A DNA stretch of 64,000 bases, from positions 1 through 64,000 of the forward strand of contig JAWBXB010000004.1 in the NCBI GenBank assembly GCA_038868075.1, given 5' to 3'. Under the pieces are notes generated by a model. The model was not told where the DNA came from and did not search any database. It saw only the letters and a program-made list of their open reading frames with translations. This DNA is from Candidatus Bathyarchaeia archaeon (lineage in GTDB: Archaea > Thermoproteota > Bathyarchaeia > Bathyarchaeales > DTEX01). Shown one piece after another: positions 9,723-19,201 of the stretch (position 1 is the stretch's first letter; every line of letters starts with the position of its first letter). Both the position numbers and the translations under genes were made by a program.

Positions 9723-11084
9723 ATGGGTGAGCAAAAATCACGTGAAGCTGAAAGTAAAGGTTTGAGCTTCCTATATAGGAGAACAGTCCTTTCATCCTTT
9801 GGATCAGGACTTATAAGCCCATTTATACCAATATATGCAACGCAGATTGGCGCTTCTCCAGCAGAGCTAGGTTTAATTCAGGCAATAAACTCTGTTTCGC
9901 CCAGTATAGCACAAATACCATGGGGCTTTATTATTGACAGGGTGAAGCGGAGAATATTATTCATAGCGTTGGGTAGCTTATTATATGCATTTATGCTTCT
10001 AATTCTACTCTACATAAATGATATAATTGAATTTATCATTGTAGTTTCACTAGCCTATGTTTTCTCAGCTATGACTGCTCCAGCCTTAAACTCCTTAATA
10101 GGCGAATATTCGAGTGTTTCAGGGAGGGGAAAAACACTAGCTAAACTTAACGCTATGGCTTCTCTAGGAAGCATACCGGCTACCCTCTTATCTGGCTACA
10201 TAATTTATAGGGTTGGAGGGGCAGTCAAAGATATGTATAAAATACCTATAATCCTATGCTTTATCTTCAATTTTACAGCTGCACTGATAATTCTGAGGGT
10301 TAGGGAGAAAGAACCCTCTGGAGAAGTCTTCTCGCTGAGGGGATGGGCTAAAGCTCTAAAGACAAATTTATACTTTAAGAGAATATGTCTCCTCTCAACA
10401 GCGCAGGGTTTCTCGATGGGTTTAGCATGGCCGCTCTTCACATTAACTGTTGTAAAAGTTATTAAAGCCGATATGTTCCAGATATCGCTCATAAACGTTA
10501 TTAGCGCTTTGACAGCTGTTGTTGTTCGTAGGTTTACTGGCAGATTGGCTGATAGGGCTGGTAGGAAGCCGTTGATAGTTATTGGTAGAGTTGGGCTTTT
10601 CCTAGTTCCCCTAATATATGCTTTGGCAAAATCGATTTACGAGCTTATACTAGTGAATTTTATTGTAGGAATTATAGTGGCTGCTTCAGACGTTGCCATC
10701 TCAGCCTATCTATTGGATATATCGCCTAAAAGCATGAGGGGCTCTTATACAAGCTTATATAACGCCATATCTGGTTCATTCTCATTTCTAGGCTCAACCG
10801 TTGGGGGATACGTGATAGATTTACTGATGGGTATGGGTTTTGGATTTAATGAATCCATGACTACAATGTATATTGTGTCAATGATTGGTAGAATTGTTTC
10901 AGGTCTATTATATATGACGATTAAGGAACCATACAAGTATCCTGCCAAATTCGAGGAAGAGCTTAAGCAAATATTTGAGGAGGAAATAGAAGTTTTAGAG
11001 AGGTTAATTGGTGAATATAAGAGGCTTGAAGATGAGGATCTAGAATGGTTTGAAAGGATTTCTAGCCATAATTCAAGAAAATAA
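9723..11084 (+). CDS. Major facilitator superfamily transporter
   Basis: 453 residues with about 12 membrane helices and the MFS loop motif between helices 2 and 3 (GFIIDRVKRR) repeated in the second half as GRLADRAGRKP. The substrate cannot be told; it is closest in style to drug/sugar MFS exporters. It has an unusual acidic C-terminal tail of about 50 residues (EEELKQIFEEEIEVLERL) predicted to form a coiled coil in the cytoplasm. The ATG at 9723 follows a divergent promoter region. The next gene also codes for a coiled coil, so a regulatory contact is possible, but this is speculation. Confidence 0.85.
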   Translation: MGEQKSREAESKGLSFLYRRTVLSSFGSGLISPFIPIYATQIGASPAELGLIQAINSVSPSIAQIPWGFIIDRVKRRILFIALGSLLYAFMLLILLYINDIIEFIIVVSLAYVFSAMTAPALNSLIGEYSSVSGRGKTLAKLNAMASLGSIPATLLSGYIIYRVGGAVKDMYKIPIILCFIFNFTAALIILRVREKEPSGEVFSLRGWAKALKTNLYFKRICLLSTAQGFSMGLAWPLFTLTVVKVIKADMFQISLINVISALTAVVVRRFTGRLADRAGRKPLIVIGRVGLFLVPLIYALAKSIYELILVNFIVGIIVAASDVAISAYLLDISPKSMRGSYTSLYNAISGSFSFLGSTVGGYVIDLLMGMGFGFNESMTTMYIVSMIGRIVSGLLYMTIKEPYKYPAKFEEELKQIFEEEIEVLERLIGEYKRLEDEDLEWFERISSHNSRK

Positions 11085-11131
11085 TCCATTTTCCGACAAG
11101 TTTATTTTGTGATACCGTGGATTTCATATAT

Positions 11132-11458
11132 ATGTCTCAGACACCTATCCTGGAAAGACTCATGGAAGACCTTAGAAAGATTGAGGAGGCATTAGCACAG
11201 CTAGAGGCTGAAAAGAGGTCCATTGATAATGAGTACTCAGCTATCTTAAGTGAGGAGAATAAGATTATTGAGGAAATGAGGCTCTGCAGAGACCAATATA
11301 AGTACACTCAGCTTGAAATGAGGTTTAACAGTGTTTCTAGGCGTAGGAAGGAAATTGAGACTAGAAAAGCTGAGGTTGAGAGAAAGATTAGGGGATATAA
11401 TGAGGAGAAAAATAAAATTCAAATGAGAATAGAATATTTAAAGCCGAAATCCCATTAA
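11132..11458 (+). CDS. Small coiled-coil protein
   Basis: 108 residues, almost wholly heptad-like and highly charged (EDLRKIEEALAQLEAEKR to the C-terminus). It looks like a prefoldin-beta-type hairpin of two long helices, but I cannot match it confidently to PfdB. It lies just downstream of the MFS gene on the same strand (about 47 bases). A GTG at 11117 would add 5 residues; the ATG at 11132 is the simpler start. The role is unknown; structural or chaperone-like at best. Confidence 0.6.
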   Translation: MSQTPILERLMEDLRKIEEALAQLEAEKRSIDNEYSAILSEENKIIEEMRLCRDQYKYTQLEMRFNSVSRRRKEIETRKAEVERKIRGYNEEKNKIQMRIEYLKPKSH

Positions 11459-11464
11459 TCCTAA

Positions 11465-12976
11465 CTATCTCCTTAAAATTAGATACGCCGAGCATAACCA
11501 TAAGATTGCTGGTACAAGGATGCCTAGAGAGTTTAATGAGAAATTTATGAATAAAATTAATGTGAACACTGTAAAGACTAATAGTGAGGCGATAATTCTT
11601 AGAATGGCTTCTTTAAACCTTCCTTCAGTCTTGTTCCGCTCACTTATATTTCTACTCAACGCTCTTTCTGTTGGGAGCCATACACTTTCTCTATTAAGCA
11701 GAATCTCCAGCATTGGTGTTAGAGAGTTTAAGAGATTATCATTCCATATAAGCGCTGCGCCAAAAATTGTTTGCAGGTTTATGCCCCCTAAATTCCACTT
11801 ATGCTTGACTAAAAATAATAATGCGAATAACGATACAATTACAATTATTAGAGCTGATGTTGTGAAGGAGACTATCAGTGCAACGTATGGGAATGTTATA
11901 AGCATCATTATGGAGCATAAGAGTCCAAGTGATGAGAGCCAGAAATTGTCTATGAGTCTTCCTGGAATGAGGATGTATGTGACTATTGCTAGGAGTATGC
12001 ATATTAATCCTAGTGGATAAACTAGGGGATAAGAGAGCTGTATGATAGCTTCAATTTTCTTTAGAGGATTAAGACCACCGTGTCTGAGAATATTTTTGCC
12101 GTGTTTAATCAGGTTTTGTATGGGTCCCTTAATGTGTCTCTTGAATCTTTTAACGGCTGCGTAATAGTTTGGTGGGACCTCCTCTAGGCTTACGGCATCG
12201 CCCGCAAAAATTGCTCTCCAACCCTTAAGCTGGATCCTATATGCCATATCAATGTCCTCAGTTATTGTGTCGCTCATCCATCTACCAGCGTCTTCTAAGG
12301 CTTTTTTACGGAAAACCCCTGCATGTCCAATAAAGCCCATAATTGCCCCGCACTTAGATAATGATGATTGAGTAAAGACTGCGAACCAATCGTTTACTAA
12401 GGCAAGTGTTTTATTAAGCCATGAACCTTCAGCATTTAAATACTCCGTTTTCCCTTGAACGAAACCGAGCTTCTCATCGGCAAAAAATAATGGTATAGTC
12501 TTTCTCAAAAAATCCTGCTCTGGAACTGAGTCAGCGTCGAGTATTAAAATAAAGTCACCCCTAGAATGCTTAAGGGCTTCATTTAACGCTCCAGCCTTAT
12601 AACCGGATCTCTCAGCCCTATGTATAACTTTTATTCTAGGATAATACAGTCTCTCATAGTCTCTAAGTATATTTATAGTATCATCTGTCGAATCATCAAC
12701 TACAACTATTTCAAGTTTATCCGCTGGATAATTGAGTTTCAGGCAGCTATCAAGAAGTCTGCTGACAACAACCCCCTCATTATATGTAGCCACCTGAATC
12801 GTAACTAGCGGCCAACCAATTAAATCGAGAATTTTTTCAGCGTTTGGTTTACGCTTACATGGCTTAACAGTGAGGCAGAGAAGTATAAGGTTATTTAAGC
12901 CGAAGATGCATAGGATCATGAGTGTGAGCGCTAATGCTGAACATGCTAGTAATTGTGGCACCGTTAAACTCCACAT
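11465..12976 (-). CDS. Membrane GT2 glycosyltransferase (cellulose-synthase-like)
   Basis: Processive-type family 2 glycosyltransferase, expected to use a nucleotide sugar at the membrane to make or extend a glycan. An N-terminal helix (about 8-34) is followed by the GT-A domain with VATYNE, VVVDDSTDD, the metal-binding DADS, and TEDID. At the place of the QxxRW motif it reads KRFKRHIKG, so the classic Trp is missing. Four or more C-terminal helices follow. 503 residues. It is on the opposite strand to the coiled-coil gene and convergent with it, and about 30 bases downstream of the RecA-like ATPase gene, so probably cotranscribed with it. The product glycan is unknown. Confidence 0.85.
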   Translation of the reverse strand: MWSLTVPQLLACSALALTLMILCIFGLNNLILLCLTVKPCKRKPNAEKILDLIGWPLVTIQVATYNEGVVVSRLLDSCLKLNYPADKLEIVVVDDSTDDTINILRDYERLYYPRIKVIHRAERSGYKAGALNEALKHSRGDFILILDADSVPEQDFLRKTIPLFFADEKLGFVQGKTEYLNAEGSWLNKTLALVNDWFAVFTQSSLSKCGAIMGFIGHAGVFRKKALEDAGRWMSDTITEDIDMAYRIQLKGWRAIFAGDAVSLEEVPPNYYAAVKRFKRHIKGPIQNLIKHGKNILRHGGLNPLKKIEAIIQLSYPLVYPLGLICILLAIVTYILIPGRLIDNFWLSSLGLLCSIMMLITFPYVALIVSFTTSALIIVIVSLFALLFLVKHKWNLGGINLQTIFGAALIWNDNLLNSLTPMLEILLNRESVWLPTERALSRNISERNKTEGRFKEAILRIIASLLVFTVFTLILFINFSLNSLGILVPAILWLCSAYLILRR

Positions 12977-13007
12977 GAGCTATCCCTTCGATTCGCTACG
13001 TCAGCCA

Positions 13008-14132
13008 TTAAAACCTCTCAATATTGATGGGTTGAAGTAAGCCATTATGCATTATGTTAACTAACACGCCTCTATCATCGAAACTACATATTCTGCAATT
13101 AGTAACTTGTACAATCCTGAGTTGCCTAAGACCTCTAACATTAACGTTTATTCCAGAAGCCACAACTTGCACTGGACTTATAGAGATGAAGCCATCTATA
13201 AAATATCTTATTTGCTCAATTAAGTTATCCTGCCGTAAACCCTCCACATCAGTATGCATTACAAAGAGCCCGGTAATGCTGAAAGACCTATTAATATTGA
13301 TTATTTCAGTTATGATTCCATTAATTAATTTACGCTCCCCTAATTCTCCAAAGCGATTTATTGGATCTAAAATTATGAGATTAGGCTTGCTTCTGCTAAT
13401 GTTGTCTCTATATTCTTCAAGAATCCCCTCATCTACGCTGCGTGGATTTAGCACATTTAAGTTCTCAATTATATGGTTCCAATTTAGGTTTAGGGCGTTC
13501 GCCCTAAATCTCATGCGAGACTGCAAATCAAAAGCCGAAGTCTCGGTTCTCCAATCATCATCTAGAACAATAAAGAGAACCCTCTGCCCCCTAGAAGCCA
13601 ATCTAATCGAGACTTCGCTGGCAAGAAGGCTTTTACCAGAACCTAAAGGTCCCACTATCATGAATTGTCCGGAACATGGGATTCCACCCAATGGTTCACC
13701 ATTAAATCCTAGAAAGAGGTCATCTAGAAACGTTCCAGTTTTAAGCCCTAGAAGAGTTTTTATTTCCTCATATTTCTTTTCAGGCTTTAATTGCTGCTCT
13801 ATTCTGGTTAGCATAATTTCTTCTTCGGCACGGGTTTTTTGACTCACAGTCGACTCTTTAATAATCCTTGTTAGGGTCTCCATTGACTCCTTAATGCTTG
13901 ACATTGATTCAGCGAGAGGTGGTTTAGTCTCCAGCTCACGGGTCTTCTCTTGCTCAACTAAAGCCCATCTGCTCCCTCTTCTCTCAACAACATTTTTCAT
14001 CTTAAGTGAATATAATAGTGCATACGCTGAGTTCGGTCCATATTTTGGAATTTTCAGCATTGAGGATACTTCCTCTAGGGTTGCTTCACCATGCTCCGTC
14101 AGAAATTTTATTATATCTTCCTCGCTAACCAT
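13008..14132 (-). CDS. RecA/KaiC-like ATPase with N-terminal winged helix
   Basis: An N-terminal winged-helix-like domain (about residues 1-62) is joined by a charged linker to a RecA-superfamily ATPase core. Walker A GPLGSGKS is at about 161-168, a FIVLDDDW strand follows, and the Walker B region is LIILDPI. This is the KaiC/RadA/ArlH-like class of signalling ATPases in archaea; I cannot assign a process. The ATG at 14132 is preferred over an upstream TTG (14144) because GGAGGAA lies directly before it, although the spacing is short. It sits upstream of the GT2 gene on the same strand. Confidence 0.8.
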   Translation of the reverse strand: MVSEEDIIKFLTEHGEATLEEVSSMLKIPKYGPNSAYALLYSLKMKNVVERRGSRWALVEQEKTRELETKPPLAESMSSIKESMETLTRIIKESTVSQKTRAEEEIMLTRIEQQLKPEKKYEEIKTLLGLKTGTFLDDLFLGFNGEPLGGIPCSGQFMIVGPLGSGKSLLASEVSIRLASRGQRVLFIVLDDDWRTETSAFDLQSRMRFRANALNLNWNHIIENLNVLNPRSVDEGILEEYRDNISRSKPNLIILDPINRFGELGERKLINGIITEIININRSFSITGLFVMHTDVEGLRQDNLIEQIRYFIDGFISISPVQVVASGINVNVRGLRQLRIVQVTNCRICSFDDRGVLVNIMHNGLLQPINIERF

Positions 14133-14185
14133 CTTCCTCCACAAAAATATTTATTGTTTAATTACTCTCTTTAGCTTTTGCATCC

Positions 14186-14866
14186 TCATCCTCCACTATA
14201 CTTTGAAATCTTTTCTTGGCGTTGTTCACCTCCACTTTTTAGCATGATTTTTACTGTCTTCCATGATTTTCTAACAAATTCTGGGTATGAATCATGATTT
14301 CCAATCCATCTTTTTAGGAAATCTATTGTTTTAGGGTCAGTTACGTATCCTGATCCGAAGTCACCATACTCCTGCTTAAGCCTCTCTATTTCTGCATCTC
14401 GTTCAACCTTCGCTATTATTGAGGCTGCAGAGACAACGGGATAATTTTTATCAGCTTTATGCTCTGAAATAACCTCAACCTTGAAAGGTATCTCCTCTAA
14501 TATATGCTGCCTAAATCTTTCAGGCAATATATCTGAGGCATCTACATAGGCTATGTCAGGTTTAAGATCCCTTATAATCGATGCCATAACTCTGGCTTCA
14601 AGCCTATTTAAGCGGTTAAGTCTCCTACCGGTCTCAACAACACGGTCTATCTCAGATGGCTGAATCTTAACAACCCTATAATCCTTGATAACCCTAAGTA
14701 TTTCATGGGCTAAATACTCTCTTCTTCTAGGTGAGAGGGTCTTAGAGTCCCTAACACCTAAACGTATAAGATCTAAAACACCATCTTCATCAACAAGTAT
14801 TCCAGCTATTACAAGGGGTCCTATAACTGGACCGCGACCGGCATCGTCAACCCCGCATATACGCAT
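14186..14866 (-). CDS. rnhB: Ribonuclease HII
   Basis: Removes ribonucleotides and RNA primers from RNA-DNA hybrids. The N-terminus carries the family signature CGVDDAGRGPVIGP, with the catalytic Asp-Glu pair in the variant form DD (usual form is DEAGRG), and further catalytic acids in IAYVDASD and KADKNYPVVSAASIIAKVERD. 226 residues, typical for archaea. It lies 3 bases downstream of the THEP1-like gene in an apparent pyrI-THEP1-rnhB operon. The D-D in place of D-E at the first motif is worth noting because the second acid is normally Glu. Confidence 0.93.
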   Translation of the reverse strand: MRICGVDDAGRGPVIGPLVIAGILVDEDGVLDLIRLGVRDSKTLSPRRREYLAHEILRVIKDYRVVKIQPSEIDRVVETGRRLNRLNRLEARVMASIIRDLKPDIAYVDASDILPERFRQHILEEIPFKVEVISEHKADKNYPVVSAASIIAKVERDAEIERLKQEYGDFGSGYVTDPKTIDFLKRWIGNHDSYPEFVRKSWKTVKIMLKSGGEQRQEKISKYSGG

Positions 14867-14869
14867 CTA

Positions 14870-15427
14870 TCACCCACCGCTCTTCTTCTTAATTTCCTTC
14901 AATATTAGTTCAGATATTTTTCTGGGGAGACTATTCCTATTATCATATGTGACTTCAATTATCTCTACATCCCCTCTACCCCTTATCATGTTTGTGAAGG
15001 ATGTTTTCACCCTATAATGTATTGTTCCCAAGACAATTTTGTCGCTTTCCAGCGCCCTTAAAACAGCATCCTTGAATGCTTCGGAATAAAGCTCCATTGG
15101 TCCAACCTCATCAATAATTATCAGATCCACCGATTTGCAGGCATTTAGTATGGCTCCTACACCTATGTTTTCTAGGTCTCTTAAACAAACCCTATATTTA
15201 CCAACTTGTGGACCGCTTCTCTGTCTGATATGGGCTAGAATTCCCTCAGCACCCCCCTCTAAATCTATTATTTTGAAGCCAACTCTAACACCGTTCTCAA
15301 GAATCTCACTACTCACAATGCCCCCAACCTTAATACCACTACGCCTCAAATTCTCTACAATTCTCAATATGATTGTTGTCTTACCAATTCTTGGTGGACC
15401 AGTTAGGAATATATGTTGCTTACTCGT
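14870..15427 (-). CDS. THEP1-type nucleoside-triphosphatase, non-standard start (ACG)
   Basis: P-loop NTPase of the THEP1/NTPase_1 family, which hydrolyses NTPs in vitro. The Walker A motif GPPRIGKT lies in frame upstream of the first normal start codon (TTG at 15367); a protein starting there would lack the P-loop. Reading back, the frame is closed by TGA at 15428-15430, immediately before ACG AGT AAG. Homologues usually begin Met-Ser/Lys just before the hydrophobic strand and P-loop, so ACG at 15425-15427 sits exactly where ATG is expected. Walker B LIIIDEVGPME is intact. 185 residues from ACG. Either an ACG start, a base error, or a lost start. Confidence 0.8.
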   Translation of the reverse strand, partial: TSKQHIFLTGPPRIGKTTIILRIVENLRRSGIKVGGIVSSEILENGVRVGFKIIDLEGGAEGILAHIRQRSGPQVGKYRVCLRDLENIGVGAILNACKSVDLIIIDEVGPMELYSEAFKDAVLRALESDKIVLGTIHYRVKTSFTNMIRGRGDVEIIEVTYDNRNSLPRKISELILKEIKKKSGG

Positions 15428-15455
15428 TCAGCTCCGCTCCCAAGCTCAGTCTATT

Positions 15456-15923
15456 CTAAAACTGCTTTAAAATATCCTCCTTGCCCATTATGTGTCCACA
15501 ATAATGGCATCTAAGTCTCAGCGGCTCTTCACTCTCAACATAGAATATTGACTTAACGGGCTCAGTTTCACTATTAGATATACATGGCGGATTCGTACAC
15601 TTAACAATTCCATATATTATTGAGGGGAGCTTAACCCTCTGCTTCTCAACAACCTTATAATTCCTTATGATATTAATTGTTGCATGGGGGGCTATAAGCG
15701 CTATTTTATCAACTTCTTCAGGGTTTAACTCCCGCCCCTCAATCTTCACAATATCTTTAACGCCTAATTTTTGGCTTGGAACATTCATCGCTATAGTTAC
15801 AACTCCATTACTGCGTCCATCAATCCCAAGAATTTTGATGACATTAAGGGCGTGACCCTTAGTTATATGATCAATAACAGTGCCATCCCTAATCTTACTA
15901 ACCCTAAGGGTTCTTTTAGCCAT
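15456..15923 (-). CDS. pyrI: Aspartate carbamoyltransferase regulatory subunit
   Basis: Regulatory chain of ATCase, which binds nucleotides and holds catalytic trimers together. The N-terminal allosteric domain shows [19 protein letters not shown], and the C-terminal zinc domain has four cysteines in [11 protein letters not shown] and LRCHYCG. About 155 residues, normal length. The ATG at 15923 is preferred to a TTG at 15935. The catalytic gene pyrB is not next to it; downstream are the THEP1-like gene and rnhB. The promoter appears to be the TTAAATAATT about 55 bases upstream (minus strand), which overlaps the inverted repeats in the adjoining gap. Confidence 0.95.
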   Translation of the reverse strand: MAKRTLRVSKIRDGTVIDHITKGHALNVIKILGIDGRSNGVVTIAMNVPSQKLGVKDIVKIEGRELNPEEVDKIALIAPHATINIIRNYKVVEKQRVKLPSIIYGIVKCTNPPCISNSETEPVKSIFYVESEEPLRLRCHYCGHIMGKEDILKQF

Positions 15924-16247
15924 ATCAAACACCAACAGAATATTTGAAGATATAAGTAAAAAGGTTTCCCAAAATTATTTAAGAACCTATTGAAATATGA
16001 TGCTAGCACCATTATAGAGAGGTTCTGACCGAAAGTTTCTCAATAGGGTAGCCGAGCGCCACTATATAGAATCCTTAAATTTTTCAGTTCTCTCATAATC
16101 TTCGTCGGTTACTTGCACATTAAAATGGCTCTAATGAAGAATAAGGCTCCGTAAAATACCCCAAAATACATGAAAGTAACTAAATCTTTCTTGCTCCCTC
16201 TATATAAAAATTTATCAAGGAGCATTATTATAGATAAGAGGATAGTG
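15924..16247. promoter_or_regulatory. Divergent intergenic region with two overlapping inverted repeats
   Basis: This gap separates pyrI (minus) from the broken membrane gene (plus). It contains two perfect inverted repeats that share bases: AGAACCT (15982-15988) with AGGTTCT (16020-16026), and CCTATTGA (15986-15993) with TCAATAGG (16040-16047). They overlap at CCT so both stems cannot form together. A minus-strand TATA-like TTAAATAATT at about 15974-15983 fits a pyrI promoter. They could be operator sites or RNA switch stems; no gene is seen in the gap. Confidence 0.45.
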
Positions 16248-17363
16248 ATGGGTTTAATAGGAAGAACAATATTTCTCCGCTCAATTCTAATGATGCTTAT
16301 CATGGCAGCTTTAGCTTTATTACTATTTGTTATAACATATACCTATCTTTTATATGGATGTGCCCTATTCAGCATTTAAATCCGACAATTTCTGGGCATT
16401 CTCATTGGATGAGAGATCTAGTGAAGCATTTCCTTTCGAAGTTTTATCAGTCTCCTGTGAAGAAGCAGTTCCTGGAACGCTTATATTTGAAATAACTATT
16501 CGTGCACGAGAGAGAATTCTATCTATTTGTGTTTTCGCTCATATCCTTGCATATGTCAATATAACTGAGTTTCCTCATGAAAATATCCAGCATGTGAGTA
16601 TGAAAGAGGTCTTTTCCCAGGTGAAGAGAGAACTTTTGGTACCGTGCTTAAATATGCCCCAGTAGACGCGAATGTGAGCGTAGGATTCTCTCTGATTTTC
16701 CATAGTGTTGTTATAGTGTATTGGACTTTACGAAGACCCATAGTTAGCTTGCTACCGCCGCCTCTTTATGCGCTTTCAGTAGGCGGTATACCTGTCTTAA
16801 TAACAATATTAGCCGCTAATATACCAATCCTTCAAAAGGTATTAGAGAAGGTAAGAATTAAGAGAGTGGAGTCGCTTTTAAGTTGGGCTATGGGCATATG
16901 TGTTATAATTCTCTTATTTTCGGCTTTTCTTCCATGGAGGATTACTTATTCAAGAATATATGAGGGAAGAGTCGATACCTTCTACGAGAATTTTCATGAT
17001 CTTTTCTACTTTAAGATACCTGATAAAGCTTTTCTTTCACCCAGCGAGATTATCATGATCAAATCCTTTCTCTTAACATTGTTTATAGGTGCTACTCCAG
17101 TTGAAATAGAGATGAGGAAGGAAAATTTGAGGGGAAGAGTCTTACTTTTGCGTTCATTACTGTTTGGGGTATTGTGTATTGTTTCAGTTTCATCGTGGAT
17201 ATATGAAATTGAAAGGGTTAGAATAGAACTTATTAATCCCGATTATATCGCCTACCATATAGAATCATTAGCGATTATTTCCGGCCTCTCCATAATTTTC
17301 TTTGGCTATTCATATATTAAAATGAAGACGCGAGAAAAAGACCCTGTAAAATACGATTTTTAA
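16248..17363 (+). pseudogene. Frameshifted multi-pass membrane protein
   Basis: Three overlapping open frames together encode one protein-like product of about 370 residues. Frame one (from ATG 16248) gives a strong membrane helix ending at about 16350. Frame two (16354-about 16610) gives a soluble domain beginning MDVPYSAFKSDNF. Frame three (about 16615-17363) begins with FPGEERTFGTVLKYAPVD and has about six helices. The second shift is explained by one missing T in the TTTT at about 16611; the first needs one extra or two missing bases near 16350. I do not recognise the family. It could be a decayed gene or an assembly error. Confidence 0.6.
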
Positions 17364-17376
17364 GAATGTTTCAAGT

Positions 17377-17985
17377 CTACCAATTACTATTAGTCTTCAT
17401 TTTTGCATTTTCTTCATAGGTTTCCATGATTATTTTAAATGCTTCGTGTATATTTTTTACGGGGAATAATAGGTTAACGTCTTCGGGATCTAGTAGCCGA
17501 TGTTTTAGGGGCCACCTTTTAATCCACTTTATAAAATCGAACCACATGTCGCCTAGGAGTATAACTGGAATATTTGATATATGTTTAACCTGTAGGAGTT
17601 GCCACGTATATGCCAGTTCGAGTAATGTTCCAATACCGCCTGGGGCGACGACAACCACATTCGATATTCTCATAAACTCGTCTAGGCGTTGAGAAAACCT
17701 GTCAAACTCTTTTTTAATGTCTAGGTGGCTTGCCTCCCTCTCCTCAAAGGGCAGTTTAATCTTTAAACCTATTGCCTTAGCTTCATTGTTCTTGCGACCA
17801 GCACGGTGCCCCTCACTTGCGGCACTCATAAGCCCAGGTCCGCCGCCAGTAACTATACTCATGCCAGCTTCAGCAATCATCTTAGCCAATTCATAAATCT
17901 CCCAATACATTGGGCTACCTCGCTCTATTCTCGCTGAGCCAAATATGGCAACTGTGAAATTTCCGTAACCCCTATTTCCATTCAT
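17377..17985 (-). CDS. LOG-family protein (nucleoside-monophosphate phosphoribohydrolase-like)
   Basis: Rossmann-like protein of the LOG/lysine-decarboxylase-like family, whose members hydrolyse nucleoside 5'-monophosphates to base and ribose 5-phosphate. The family signature is present as GGGPGLMSAASEGH and PGGIGTLLELAYTWQ (usual form PGGxGTxxE). Also VAIFGSAR at the N-terminus. 202 residues, full length. It ends 14 bases from the convergent membrane pseudogene. The physiological substrate in archaea is unclear. Confidence 0.88.
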   Translation of the reverse strand: MNGNRGYGNFTVAIFGSARIERGSPMYWEIYELAKMIAEAGMSIVTGGGPGLMSAASEGHRAGRKNNEAKAIGLKIKLPFEEREASHLDIKKEFDRFSQRLDEFMRISNVVVVAPGGIGTLLELAYTWQLLQVKHISNIPVILLGDMWFDFIKWIKRWPLKHRLLDPEDVNLLFPVKNIHEAFKIIMETYEENAKMKTNSNW

Positions 17986-18085
17986 TTCTCAACCACCATC
18001 ATGATTACATAATAAAAAGAGATTAAAGGATCTTAGAAAAACATTATCCTTATAAAATGGCGCTTATTAGCGTACAGTCTCCTCT

Positions 18086-19201
18086 TTATTCAACTCCTAA
18101 AATCTCCCTTGCTTTATCAATAAACTGCCTCTTTTTACGTTGGTGCTCCTTAACAAATTCTGTAACTATTTTCGTTAAGCGAGCCTTATCTTCGCCGCAT
18201 AGAATATTGCCGCATTTACAATCATTATAAAGCTCAATGACGTCTTTATCATCTTCAAAGAAGTGGAATAAATATAAGTCGAAGATTGGGCATATATCTG
18301 GTTTCCCTCCAAGTCTACGCTGCTCCTCAGCGGTTGGTTGCCCGCCAGTGAAGGCATAAAATATCTTCTTGGCTATACTTTCAGGCTCCTCGTCAAGCGT
18401 AAAATAGCTCATTGGATCACGCTTGCTCATTTTGTAGCTTCCATCCAAAGCCCTAATAAGTTTATGATATGTTGAAGATGGTGGAATAAACTTAAATTTG
18501 CTCTGAAATTTATCGGCTAAATCCCTAGTGAACCGTAAATGTGGATCTTGGTCAACGCCGACTGGAACAACCGTTGGTTTTGGTCCGCCAAAATCTTCAA
18601 GCTGGGGCATTAGTATGTCGCCAGCTTGTATTAGGGCTGAGAGATATAGGCCCATATGTCTCTCACCGTAAATGGCTCTCATCGTCGCTAATGTCACTCC
18701 CCTACTGAAAATTATCGCTAGATTTTTCACCCTTTCCTCTTTTGATTGTCGGTAAATGTATCCTCTCTTTGGATCGAAGCCTAAAGCCAGAATATCGGCG
18801 ACGTTATTTACAGATATTTTTTCGCTCTCCTCAAATGGTATACCATTATCCTCATAAGCTTCTATATCAGCAATACAATAAAATGCCGTCGCACCCTGCT
18901 GCTGAAAATACACGATTTCACGTGCAGTCATTAATGTTCCAAGATGGAACTCACCAGTAGGCTTTATGCCGCTCATAACGGCAAATTCCTCGCCGCTCTT
19001 CATAGCTTCAAGTATGCGCTCAAAATCCCTATGTCCAAATATGACGCCCCTGCGCATAGCCGCTGATGGATTAGGTACCTGAACTAATAATGGTCTGAAG
19101 GGCTGTATACCGAACTCCACATAAAGCCTTTCATAATCCTCGACTATCGTTGATCCAAAGGGATCTAGTATGGATTTGTGTTTTTCTCCAACATTAGACA
19201 T
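18086..19201 (-). CDS. trpS: Tryptophanyl-tRNA synthetase (archaeal type)
   Basis: Class Ic synthetase charging tRNA-Trp. The HIGH-like motif is HLGT, within GIKPTGEFHLGTLM, and the KMSKS-like motif is YKMSKRDP. The block VPVGVDQDPHLRFTRD is typical of TrpRS. About 371 residues from the ATG at 19201; a TTG at 19210 is the alternative, with GGGAGAG directly upstream. The C-terminal helical part ends IDKAREILGVE as in archaeal homologues. Transcribed alone, upstream of an AT-rich gap. Confidence 0.95.
   Translation of the reverse strand: MSNVGEKHKSILDPFGSTIVEDYERLYVEFGIQPFRPLLVQVPNPSAAMRRGVIFGHRDFERILEAMKSGEEFAVMSGIKPTGEFHLGTLMTAREIVYFQQQGATAFYCIADIEAYEDNGIPFEESEKISVNNVADILALGFDPKRGYIYRQSKEERVKNLAIIFSRGVTLATMRAIYGERHMGLYLSALIQAGDILMPQLEDFGGPKPTVVPVGVDQDPHLRFTRDLADKFQSKFKFIPPSSTYHKLIRALDGSYKMSKRDPMSYFTLDEEPESIAKKIFYAFTGGQPTAEEQRRLGGKPDICPIFDLYLFHFFEDDKDVIELYNDCKCGNILCGEDKARLTKIVTEFVKEHQRKKRQFIDKAREILGVE

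Noticed and set aside
13054-13842. 262-codon + strand ORF
   Set aside because: Lies wholly antisense to the RecA-like ATPase, which has Walker motifs; composition is Leu/Ser/Pro-rich shadow sequence.
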